A stretch of 5,947 bases of DNA from Cyanobacteria bacterium OH_PDB_112 (GTDB taxonomy: Bacteria > Cyanobacteriota > Vampirovibrionia > Gastranaerophilales > CAJFVJ01): NCBI GenBank assembly GCA_023457295.1, contig JAEWLZ010000032.1, forward strand, positions 1 through 5,947. The letters run 5' to 3'. The notes beneath the pieces were generated by a model. It did not search any database, was not told where the DNA came from, and saw only the letters and a program-made list of their open reading frames with translations. This document shows, piece by piece, positions 1 to 4,904 of the stretch. Position numbers and translations under genes: made by a program. The first letter of the stretch is position 1; each line of letters opens with the position of its first letter.

Positions 1-481
1 ATCCTGCCAAAACTCTTGGAGTGATAAGATAATTTATTGGGTCAACTCCGCAAACTCTTATAGCATCTACTTGTTCTGTTACTTTCATTGTTGCTATTTC
101 AGCAGACATTGATGAACCCACCATTGAAATAATAGCAAAACTTCCCATAATAGGAGCAATTTCACGGATTATTACAAGTGCTATGAGTGTTCCTATGTAG
201 TCGGTTGCGCCTTGCTTTATCATTTCTGCCGTTACCTGAAGAGCAATAATCATACCCGAAATACCGACGATAATAAGTGACAGCGGTAAAGAATCGACGC
301 CGAATCTTGAAGCTTGTTCAAAAGTGTGTTTGATATTAATTCTTAAATTTATTATATCTTTAAGGACTTTGACAAAAACGAATCCTATAAAAGTAAAAAT
401 TTCTACTTTTAGAAGAGCTTGTTTCTTGATGGTTGAAATTATTCTATAAGAAATGGTATTTTTTAAAAAATCATTATTCAT
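1..481 (-). CDS. mlaE: MlaE/YrbE-family ABC transporter permease, N-terminal part (3' end off the window)
   Basis: This is the membrane permease of a Mla-type ABC importer/exporter that moves phospholipids between the inner and outer membranes; its usual partners are an ATPase (MlaF) and an MCE-domain protein (MlaD). I translated the minus strand from the ATG at 481-479 and obtained 160 uninterrupted residues; a full family member is about 250. After an amphipathic N-terminal region comes a hydrophobic segment around residues 65-84. A second hydrophobic stretch (about 96-121) contains REIAPIMG (106-113). The family-diagnostic stretch follows: SAEIATMKVTEQVDAI (126-141), then GVDP (145-148) and PRVLAG (155-160). 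No strong Shine-Dalgarno precedes the ATG; only TAAGAA lies directly upstream. The gene starts 26 bp beyond the stem of the hsp20 terminator, so it probably has its own promoter. The family assignment is secure from the motif block. The exact substrate and the C-terminus cannot be seen. Confidence 0.9.
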   Translation of the reverse strand, partial: MNNDFLKNTISYRIISTIKKQALLKVEIFTFIGFVFVKVLKDIINLRINIKHTFEQASRFGVDSLPLSLIIVGISGMIIALQVTAEMIKQGATDYIGTLIALVIIREIAPIMGSFAIISMVGSSMSAEIATMKVTEQVDAIRVCGVDPINYLITPRVLAG

Positions 482-487
482 TTCTTA

Positions 488-516
488 ATTATATAAAAAA
501 TTAATAGAGGGGGCAA
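488..516 (-). promoter_or_regulatory. Possible promoter of the mlaE-like gene, overlapping the hsp20 terminator
   Basis: On the minus strand, a perfect -10 box TATAAT (493-488) lies 17 nt downstream of TTGCCC (516-511, 4 of 6 matches to TTGACA). The -35 box sits inside the terminator stem. The predicted transcription start falls at about 481, the A of the ATG, which would give a leaderless or nearly leaderless mRNA. The region is AT-rich, so a TATAAT by chance is possible. Confidence 0.35.
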
Positions 517-532
517 ATTTTTCTGCCCCCTC
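496..532 (-). terminator. Rho-independent terminator of hsp20
   Basis: A perfect 9-bp stem with seven G-C pairs is formed by 507-515 (GAGGGGGCA) and 524-532 (TGCCCCCTC), with an 8-nt loop. On the minus strand it is followed by a U-rich tail, TATTAATTTTTT. It begins 11 bp after the hsp20 stop codon, the classic position for an intrinsic terminator. On the plus strand the tail is only a short GCCTTTT, so activity is expected mainly in the minus direction. Confidence 0.85.
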
Positions 533-543
533 GCCTTTTCCGG

Positions 544-996
544 CTATTCTTTTACTTTTATTTTCTTTATAGTTTCTTTTGTTTTTGCTTTTTCTGCCGA
601 AATGGACAAAACGCCGTTTTTTAACTCAGCATTTGTTTTATCGGGTATTATATTACTTGGAAAAGACACTGTACGTACAAAATTTCCATATTTAAATTCG
701 CTTCTGTACAGATTTTTCTTCTTTTCTTCTTTTTCAAATTTACTTTCTGCCTTTACGCAGATGTAGTCATTTCCGACTTCAATATCAATATCTTTTTTCT
801 CAAAACCTGGGAGTTGTAATTTTAATTCGTAAGCATTATCTGTTTCTGACATTTCAATAGGCGGACGCCACATTTTCTTTTCTGTTGCTTCAAATAAATC
901 AGTGCTTCCGAAAACTTCCTCCATTAATCTTGTCATTTCATCTTGAAGATTTTGAATATAATTTTGAGAAGGATTGTGTCTTATTAAGCTTTTCAT
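544..996 (-). CDS. Small heat-shock protein, Hsp20/alpha-crystallin family
   Basis: This is an ATP-independent cytoplasmic holdase that binds unfolding proteins and forms oligomers. With the chosen start it has 150 residues, typical of bacterial Hsp20. A variable N-terminal helix (about 10-30) precedes the alpha-crystallin domain (about 43-135). Landmarks are WRPPIEMSETD (43-53), the LPGFEKKDI strand region (62-70), YGNFVRTVSFP (103-113) and the signature AELKNGVL (123-130). A C-terminal I-x-V motif (146-148) is the usual oligomer-docking tail. The frame can extend to an ATG at 1017, but the ATG at 996-994 has a strong GGAGG (1006-1002) with 5-nt spacing, whereas 1017 has none, so I chose 996. 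A terminator follows directly, suggesting a single-gene transcript. No CIRCE (HrcA) element is visible upstream, so heat control, if any, uses another signal. Confidence 0.95.
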   Translation of the reverse strand: MKSLIRHNPSQNYIQNLQDEMTRLMEEVFGSTDLFEATEKKMWRPPIEMSETDNAYELKLQLPGFEKKDIDIEVGNDYICVKAESKFEKEEKKKNLYRSEFKYGNFVRTVSFPSNIIPDKTNAELKNGVLSISAEKAKTKETIKKIKVKE

Positions 997-1001
997 ACTA
1001 A

Positions 1002-1006
1002 CCTCC
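1002..1006 (-). promoter_or_regulatory. Shine-Dalgarno site that fixes the hsp20 start
   Basis: GGAGG on the minus strand lies 5 nt before the ATG at 996. It falls inside the longer reading frame that opens at 1017, so the longer start would place the ribosome site within coding sequence. This argues for initiation at 996. Confidence 0.8.
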
Positions 1007-1032
1007 AAACTAGCCATTTAGGGACTATAAAA

Positions 1033-1046
1033 TATACAACTGTATA
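1033..1046. repeat. Short perfect inverted repeat upstream of hsp20
   Basis: TATACA-AC-TGTATA has perfect 6-bp arms with a 2-bp spacer and lies 37 bp upstream of the hsp20 start codon. Its position, close to where the hsp20 promoter must be, would suit an operator. The surrounding DNA is AT-rich and a 6-bp palindrome is not rare, so this is tentative. Confidence 0.3.
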
Positions 1047-1119
1047 ATAATTCATTGGAGGGATGTTTTCGACCGACAAAAAGCTATTACGCTTTAGGAT
1101 TAGTTTTTGAAGTTTATAT

Positions 1120-1149
1120 CCAAAAAGCCGCTTTTATACGGCTTTTTGG
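1120..1149. terminator. Hairpin terminator downstream of the 1180-1470 gene, possibly bidirectional
   Basis: A perfect 11-bp stem pairs 1120-1130 (CCAAAAAGCCG) with 1139-1149 (CGGCTTTTTGG), with an 8-nt loop. The A/T tracts are inside the stem, so the U-run appears on both strands. It lies 30 bp past the minus-strand stop at 1180 and upstream of hsp20. It therefore most likely ends the transcript of the 1180-1470 gene and insulates hsp20. Confidence 0.75.
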
Positions 1150-1179
1150 TAAATTAAATTAATACAGGGTTATGAAGAT

Positions 1180-1470
1180 TTATTCTTCAAGCTGTTTTTT
1201 CTTAATATTGTGACATACAGCATCGACTAAAAGTTCAAAGGATTTTGAGTTTTGAATTTCAGGTGAAAATTCTTTCACTAAAGTAGCTCTTACAATAGCT
1301 TCAAGTTTTTCTGTTGGGTTTTTTGCCTGACTTTCAATTTCCGGCGCAATAAAATCTAAATATTGAGACCCTATTTTTAAGTCTTGTAATTCTGAAAAAA
1401 GCATCCATTTAAGTTTTGGACCTATTTCTTTAATCTTGTTGGTTAAATTGAGTTTCCTCTTTTCGTTCAT
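1180..1470 (-). CDS. Hypothetical 96-residue helical protein
   Basis: I do not recognise this protein. It has 96 residues, is rich in Lys, Glu and Leu, and looks all-helical. It has no signal peptide, no convincing membrane segment and only one cysteine (in AVCHNI near the C-terminus), so a small soluble cytoplasmic protein is the simplest reading. The N-terminal third is basic (KRKLNLTNKIKEIG). The middle contains LFSELQDLKIGSQYLDFIAPEIE, and the rest reads like two amphipathic helices. The start is well supported: ATG at 1470-1468 with an AGGGAG ribosome site about 8 nt upstream. It lies 137 bp downstream of the 1608-1997 gene in the same orientation, with no clear terminator between them, so co-transcription is possible. 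A hairpin terminator follows. The good RBS and terminator suggest a real gene. Confidence 0.7.
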   Translation of the reverse strand: MNEKRKLNLTNKIKEIGPKLKWMLFSELQDLKIGSQYLDFIAPEIESQAKNPTEKLEAIVRATLVKEFSPEIQNSKSFELLVDAVCHNIKKKQLEE

Positions 1471-1607
1471 GATATATTCTCCCTGTATTTTCTGGTTATA
1501 AGTAAGTTTGTTTTTTTAATTTTACGATATTAATGTGTTTGTTCACTATGTTAAAATTAAAACTTTTTTAAAAATTGCCAAATAAGTCTACGACCTCTTA
1601 ATATATC

Positions 1608-1997
1608 TTAACAGAAATGAGGATCAACATTCTCCTTTAAATAAACCAAATTCATGTTATTGTAAGTAATGACAGTAATTTCAGACGTATCGTCGAGTTC
1701 TGTTTTATAGTTTTTTTCCAAAAAATATTTCAATTTTTCTTTTGTATTTATTGAAGATTTTAAAACATTGTACTCGGAATGAGTAAGCTCGTTGATTTGA
1801 ATCAATTTTGGTTCGTTTTGAATCATTGCTTTTCTGATGACTTTATTTTGTACACGAATATCCACAATATCGCCTTTTTTAAAGTATTGAGTGTCAAAGT
1901 ACAGTCTTCCCGGACGTATTGCTATTTGTATTGAGCCTGTTTTTTCATTAAGAATTTCTTGTTCGAATTCTTCGTTCCATTGGATTGTTTTTGGCAT
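1608..1997 (-). CDS. Small protein with possible PUA/ASCH-like domain
   Basis: This 129-residue protein has no certain family. Its layout resembles PUA/ASCH-like beta-barrel proteins, which often bind RNA or nucleotides. A strand pair (IQIAIRPGRLYFDTQYF, about 23-39) leads into KKGDIVDIRVQNKVIRKAMI (about 40-59). Next comes a segment that could be the family's helical insertion (INELTHSEYNVLKSSINTKEKLKYFLEKNY), and then a closing strand (SEITVITYNNMNLVYL). The KGD-x-V-x-IR turn and the late VITY strand are what suggest the fold. This is an impression from the sequence pattern, not a profile match. The ATG at 1997 is preceded by AGGA at about 6-nt spacing. A promoter with TATAAT at 2035-2030 lies just upstream. 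The gene is divergent from the PfkB kinase and may share control with it through the 2050-2091 inverted repeat. No signal peptide or membrane segment is seen. Confidence 0.7.
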   Translation of the reverse strand: MPKTIQWNEEFEQEILNEKTGSIQIAIRPGRLYFDTQYFKKGDIVDIRVQNKVIRKAMIQNEPKLIQINELTHSEYNVLKSSINTKEKLKYFLEKNYKTELDDTSEITVITYNNMNLVYLKENVDPHFC

Positions 1998-2029
1998 GGT
2001 GTTTCCTAGAAAAATCTTTTACACTCAGG

Positions 2030-2059
2030 ATTATAGCATTATAGTTATCTTTCAGGCAA
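2030..2059 (-). promoter_or_regulatory. Likely promoter of the 1608-1997 gene
   Basis: On the minus strand TTGCCT (2059-2054) and a perfect TATAAT (2035-2030) are separated by 18 nt. The predicted start is near 2023, giving a leader of about 26 nt with an AGGA ribosome site. The -35 box lies inside the left arm of the long inverted repeat. A second TATAAT (2043-2038) lacks a good -35. Confidence 0.5.
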
Positions 2060-2091
2060 AGTTTTAATTAATGTAAAAGAATTGCCTGAAA
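2050..2091. repeat. Perfect 10-bp inverted repeat in the divergent control region
   Basis: TTTCAGGCAA (2050-2059) and TTGCCTGAAA (2082-2091) are exact reverse complements separated by 22 bp. The arm centres are 32 bp apart, close to three helical turns. Inside, TTTTA (2062-2066) and TAAAA (2074-2078) can also pair. It lies between two divergent genes, where a terminator is not expected. It also covers the probable -35 region of the minus-strand promoter, so an operator for a shared regulator is the best guess. Confidence 0.5.
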
Positions 2092-2113
2092 ATCTTTTGC
2101 CATGTGTATTTTT

Positions 2114-2122
2114 TGATATACT
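2114..2122 (+). promoter_or_regulatory. Extended -10 promoter of the PfkB-family kinase gene
   Basis: TG-A-TATACT is an extended -10 element: TG at 2114-2115, and TATACT at 2117-2122 matching 5 of 6 consensus bases. Transcription would start near 2129, between a GTG at 2104 and the ATG at 2152. This supports the downstream start. No good -35 is seen at 16-18 nt, as is common for extended -10 promoters. Confidence 0.45.
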
Positions 2123-2141
2123 TGATTAGTGTCCGAAATTC

Positions 2142-2146
2142 AGGAG
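2142..2146 (+). promoter_or_regulatory. Ribosome binding site deciding the kinase start
   Basis: AGGAG sits 5 nt before the ATG at 2152. The GTG at 2104, which would add 16 residues, lies upstream of the predicted promoter -10 and has no such site. Confidence 0.8.
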
Positions 2147-2151
2147 AAGGA

Positions 2152-3081
2152 ATGAAAAACGTACTTATTGTAGGATCTATCGGTCTTGATAACCTTAAAA
2201 CTCCTTATGGGGAGAGAGAAAATATTTTGGGTGGGTCAATTTCTTTTGCTTCTATTGCAGCAAGAATATTTTCGCCTGCTAGCATAATAGGTGTTGTAGG
2301 TGAAGATTTCCCTCAGCATTATATTGATTTATTTGAAGAAAAAGGCATTGATTTGTCAGGTCTTGAAACAAGACAAGGCGGTACTTTTAGATGGTGCGGC
2401 GAGTATTGCGGTGATATGAATGAAGCAATTACACTTGATACACAGCTCAATTCTTTTGCGAATTTTGACCCTGTTTTGAGTCAAAAACATCGTGATACGG
2501 ATTTTCTTTTTTTGGGAAATATTCATCCCGATTTGCAATTAAAAGTACTTGAACAAATGAATTCACCTCGTTTTGTTATGTGCGATACGATGAATTTGTG
2601 GATTAATACAACTTCCGAACAACTTAAAGAAGTTATTTCCAACGTAAATTTATTTTTGGTGAATGATAAAGAAGCCAAAATGCTTTCAGGTGAGGAAAAT
2701 CTTATTCTTGCAGCTCGTAAAATCTTAGAGCTTGGTCCTGAATATTTGATTATTAAAAAAGGCGAACATGGCTCTATGTTATTTTCAAAAGACGGCGAGA
2801 TGTTTATTTTACCCGCATTTCCTCTTTGCGATGTGGTTGACCCGACAGGAGCGGGGGATAGTTTTGCAGGCGGACTTATCGGATTTTTGGCGCAGGAGTC
2901 AAAAATTGACTTTGAAGCGATTAAGCGTGCCATGCTATCAGGAACTATCGTGGCTTCCTTTACTACACAAGGATTTGGTAACGATGTTCTAAAAAACCTG
3001 AATCGTGAAATTTTTGCCAGAAGATGTGATGAATTTTGCAGTTTCCTTGCCGCACCTTCTTTGGATACAGTTTTGGCTTAG
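2152..3081 (+). CDS. PfkB/ribokinase-family carbohydrate (or nucleoside) kinase
   Basis: This cytoplasmic kinase transfers phosphate from ATP to a sugar, nucleoside or related hydroxyl substrate. It has 309 residues, the usual family length. The N-terminal beta strand MKNVLIVGSIGLDNL leads to the substrate-side GGS (27-29). The PfkB signature 2, DPTGAGDSFAGG, lies at 230-241. It holds the anion-hole GAG (233-235) and the catalytic base Asp236. NDKEAKML (in the middle third) and IIKKGEHGS before it match the family's ATP-binding half. The lid region (about 76-110, including FRWCGEYCGDMNEAITLDTQLN) does not identify the substrate. The frame opens earlier at a GTG (2104), but AGGAG at 2142-2146 with 5-nt spacing and the extended -10 at 2117-2122 point to the ATG at 2152. 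The gene ends 2 bp from the convergent orphan gene. Family certain, substrate unknown. Confidence 0.93.
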   Translation: MKNVLIVGSIGLDNLKTPYGERENILGGSISFASIAARIFSPASIIGVVGEDFPQHYIDLFEEKGIDLSGLETRQGGTFRWCGEYCGDMNEAITLDTQLNSFANFDPVLSQKHRDTDFLFLGNIHPDLQLKVLEQMNSPRFVMCDTMNLWINTTSEQLKEVISNVNLFLVNDKEAKMLSGEENLILAARKILELGPEYLIIKKGEHGSMLFSKDGEMFILPAFPLCDVVDPTGAGDSFAGGLIGFLAQESKIDFEAIKRAMLSGTIVASFTTQGFGNDVLKNLNREIFARRCDEFCSFLAAPSLDTVLA

Positions 3082-3083
3082 AT

Positions 3084-3890
3084 TTACGAGAAGTATTTGA
3101 AAGAACTTTGAGCGTTTGTATCGAGAATTTTCTTAACAGACTCACGTTCTGATGATACAGCCTTATATTCGACTTCAATAGAGGTTTGTTCAAGTTGAAG
3201 TTTTTTATCTTGAGAATTAATTTCTGCTATGGTTTTGTCATATTTATTTTCGGCATCTACATCGTCACCTTTATAGAGTTCATCTGCGAGTCCCGGGATT
3301 GTTCGCCAGTCTACTTCTTCGCTGTCTACTGGGATTGCTGGAGCAACTGTATCATAATATGCCGTAATAGGTGTTTGGGTGTATTCATCAGATACTTTTA
3401 ATACTTTTAAAAACCCCATTTTTATTGCGGCGCTCAAACTTTCTCCTTCTGTAGCCGTAGCGGGGTCTAACCCCAATTGAGCAAAAGATATCCATCCATC
3501 GCTTGCCGTCGGATTTAGCGCACCAAGACATTCCATTCTGAAAGCAGTCCCGGGAGGAGGAGTATCAAGCCCAGCCCCAGTTGTCGGCCTCCATTCTATG
3601 GTTAAAGTATTTTGTCCCAATATATCTTGCCCCATTAACATATATTTATTGCCATTGCTGTCTTTAAGATTTTGGAAGTTGGCAATAGTGAGCTCATCAA
3701 TGCCACCTGTGGTTGTATTCATTGCATATAATCTTCTGTTTGAAATTTGATTGTTGTAGCTTGTTGCCACGTTTTCAAGTTCTGAGGTAAGGCGCAAACG
3801 TCTCTGGCAAATTTGTTGGATACGGCGCTCCAAATCCACCTGCCTTGAGGTTAATGCCAAAAATCTTGCCTGATTTGACGAGATACCCAT
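3084..3890 (-). CDS. Orphan protein with helical ends and a variable middle; lineage-restricted family suspected
   Basis: No function can be assigned. The product has 268 residues from the ATG at 3890. An N-terminal helical segment (about 5-50) starts MGISSNQARFLALTSRQVDLE and is rich in Gln, Arg and Leu with coiled-coil character. The central part (about 50-205) is Gly/Pro/Thr-rich with strand-like segments (NTLTIEWRPTTGAGLDTPPPG; GWISFAQLGLDP). A C-terminal helix (about 220-262, EINSQDKKLQLEQTSIEVEY onward) ends in FKYFS. There is no signal peptide or membrane span. From memory, similar MGxSxxQARxLxLTxR starts recur in Gastranaerophilales genomes as uncharacterised proteins. Helical ends around a variable middle recall axial or exported filament proteins, but that is speculation. 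The frame extends to a GTG at 3926, adding a lysine-rich stretch. The family-like MGISSNQ start argues for 3890, although its ribosome site is weak (AAAGG about 13 nt away). Confidence 0.75.
   Translation of the reverse strand: MGISSNQARFLALTSRQVDLERRIQQICQRRLRLTSELENVATSYNNQISNRRLYAMNTTTGGIDELTIANFQNLKDSNGNKYMLMGQDILGQNTLTIEWRPTTGAGLDTPPPGTAFRMECLGALNPTASDGWISFAQLGLDPATATEGESLSAAIKMGFLKVLKVSDEYTQTPITAYYDTVAPAIPVDSEEVDWRTIPGLADELYKGDDVDAENKYDKTIAEINSQDKKLQLEQTSIEVEYKAVSSERESVKKILDTNAQSSFKYFS
3172..3206 (+). terminator. Possible terminator of the kinase gene, inside the opposite gene
   Basis: ACTTCAA (3172-3178) can pair with TTGAAGT (3195-3201), followed by a T-run to 3206. It lies 90 bp after the kinase stop codon and is embedded in the coding sequence of the convergent orphan gene. 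Such placement would be needed because the two genes are only 2 bp apart. The stem is AT-rich and the loop is long (16 nt), so this is weak. Confidence 0.3.
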
Positions 3891-3989
3891 TTTGCGTTTT
3901 TTACCTTTACACTTTGACTTAAACACCTAATAGCCATGTTTTTTTCATGACAATACTAGTTATCGTCGTTATCGGTATCTCGATTAAAT

Positions 3990-4020
3990 AACTTTATAAT
4001 TTTAAAGTATTTATAAAGTT
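3990..4020. repeat. AT-rich 10-bp inverted repeat after the serine dehydratase operon
   Basis: AACTTTATAA (3990-3999) and TTATAAAGTT (4011-4020) are perfect reverse complements with an 11-nt loop. The repeat lies 14 bp past the sdaAA stop codon and 99 bp before the orphan gene's start. It may be a weak terminator for the minus-strand operon, with ATTT after the stem, or an operator for the orphan gene. With only two G-C pairs the hairpin would not be very stable. Confidence 0.4.
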
Positions 4021-4034
4021 TTATTAAGAATATT

Positions 4035-4904
4035 CTATATATTTAATTTGGACTGTATATCAAGACCTGTTGTCGTGGTTGCAAGACCTGCTTGGGAGCA
4101 TTCTTTCAAAAGAGGCGACATCAAAAGTCCTACTTGTTTTATGGCGTCCACAACTTCATCGGCTGGTATGGCTGATTTTATACCGCATAAAGCCATTTGT
4201 GCCGCTGTAAAGGCATGTACGGCAAGAAAAGAATTTCTTTTCATACAGGGGATTTCCACCATGCCGGCGATAGGGTCACAGACAAGTCCCATAATATTCT
4301 TCAAAGCAAGCGCAACAGCATCTAATATTTGTTCTGTGCTGCCGTTTGCCAGTTCGACTATTGCGGCTGCTGCCATCGCCGAGGCTACACCGCATTCTGC
4401 CTGACAACCAGCTACTGCTCCAGAGAGAGCAACTTTTCGTGAAACTACTTTTCCGATGCCTCCGGCTGTTATAAGCGCATCAATTTGTTTATCTTTTGGG
4501 GTCTTAAATTTTTCGGCATAAACAGCTATTACAGCAGGAACAATCCCGCAAGAGCCTGCTGTCGGACAAGCGACTATACGACCCATACTTAGATTTTCTT
4601 CCATAACCGCAAGTGCGTAAGCTATAACTTTTTTGAAGTCTTCGCCGAAAGGAAGTAAATCCTCTTTATTTGTAATAATTTTGGACGAATCATCACCTGA
4701 TAGCCCTGTAATTGATTTTGAATTGTTTTCAAGACCGTTTTTTATAGTTTCATACATGATATCAAGATTTTTTTCCATAGTGGAGCGAACTTCTTCGATA
4801 GAAATATCTTTAAGTCGGTTTTCTTCTTTTTGAAAAGCTTCAAAAAGTTTTATATTTTTTTCTTGAGTATATTCTTGCGCTTTTTTAAAAGAATTTAGTT
4901 TCAT
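4035..4904 (-). CDS. sdaAA: L-serine dehydratase, iron-sulfur-dependent, alpha subunit
   Basis: This is the catalytic subunit of the oxygen-sensitive [4Fe-4S] L-serine ammonia-lyase, which converts L-serine to pyruvate and ammonia in the cytoplasm. It has 289 residues, the normal length for the separate alpha subunit. An N-terminal helical region (1-100) precedes the conserved core: MGRIVACPTAGSCGIVPAV (107-125), SGAVAGCQAECGVASAMAAA (161-180) and CDPIAGMVEIPCMKRN (209-224). Cys167, Cys209 and Cys220 are spaced 42 and 11 residues apart. To my knowledge this is the spacing of the three Fe-S ligands in the characterised Legionella enzyme. The ATG at 4904 overlaps the beta-subunit stop by 4 nt (ATGA), so the two are translationally coupled. 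An AAGGA ribosome site lies 8 nt upstream, inside the beta gene. An AT-rich inverted repeat follows the stop. No odd residues or breaks are seen. Confidence 0.96.
   Translation of the reverse strand: MKLNSFKKAQEYTQEKNIKLFEAFQKEENRLKDISIEEVRSTMEKNLDIMYETIKNGLENNSKSITGLSGDDSSKIITNKEDLLPFGEDFKKVIAYALAVMEENLSMGRIVACPTAGSCGIVPAVIAVYAEKFKTPKDKQIDALITAGGIGKVVSRKVALSGAVAGCQAECGVASAMAAAAIVELANGSTEQILDAVALALKNIMGLVCDPIAGMVEIPCMKRNSFLAVHAFTAAQMALCGIKSAIPADEVVDAIKQVGLLMSPLLKECSQAGLATTTTGLDIQSKLNI

Noticed and set aside
997..1017. Earlier ATG for hsp20 adding 7 residues
   Set aside because: No ribosome site lies before 1017, and the GGAGG for the later ATG lies inside this extension.
1063..1110. Plus-strand 15-residue frame after GGAGGG
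   Set aside because: The Shine-Dalgarno-like sequence is only about 1 nt from the ATG, and the peptide resembles nothing known.
2050..2091. Reading the 10-bp inverted repeat as a terminator
   Set aside because: Both flanking genes point away from it, and neither side has a proper U-run after the stem.
2104..2151. GTG-initiated extension of the PfkB kinase adding 16 residues
   Set aside because: It lies upstream of the extended -10 and has no ribosome site, whereas the ATG at 2152 has AGGAG at 5 nt and starts directly at the family's first beta strand.
2356..2992. Open frames on the minus strand and another plus frame within the kinase gene
   Set aside because: They are shadows of the PfkB coding sequence, with no ribosome sites or recognisable domains.
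3891..3926. GTG-initiated extension of the orphan protein adding a lysine-rich stretch
   Set aside because: The AGG immediately before the GTG is too close to act as a ribosome site, and the MGISSNQ start looks like the conserved family N-terminus.
3919..3948. Minus-strand 9-codon frame (MKKTWLLGV) ahead of the orphan gene, considered as a leader peptide
   Set aside because: There is no ribosome site and no attenuator hairpin after it; short frames of this size are common by chance.
4048..4833. Plus-strand open frames opposite the serine dehydratase alpha subunit
   Set aside because: They lie wholly inside a confidently identified conserved enzyme gene and are antisense shadows.
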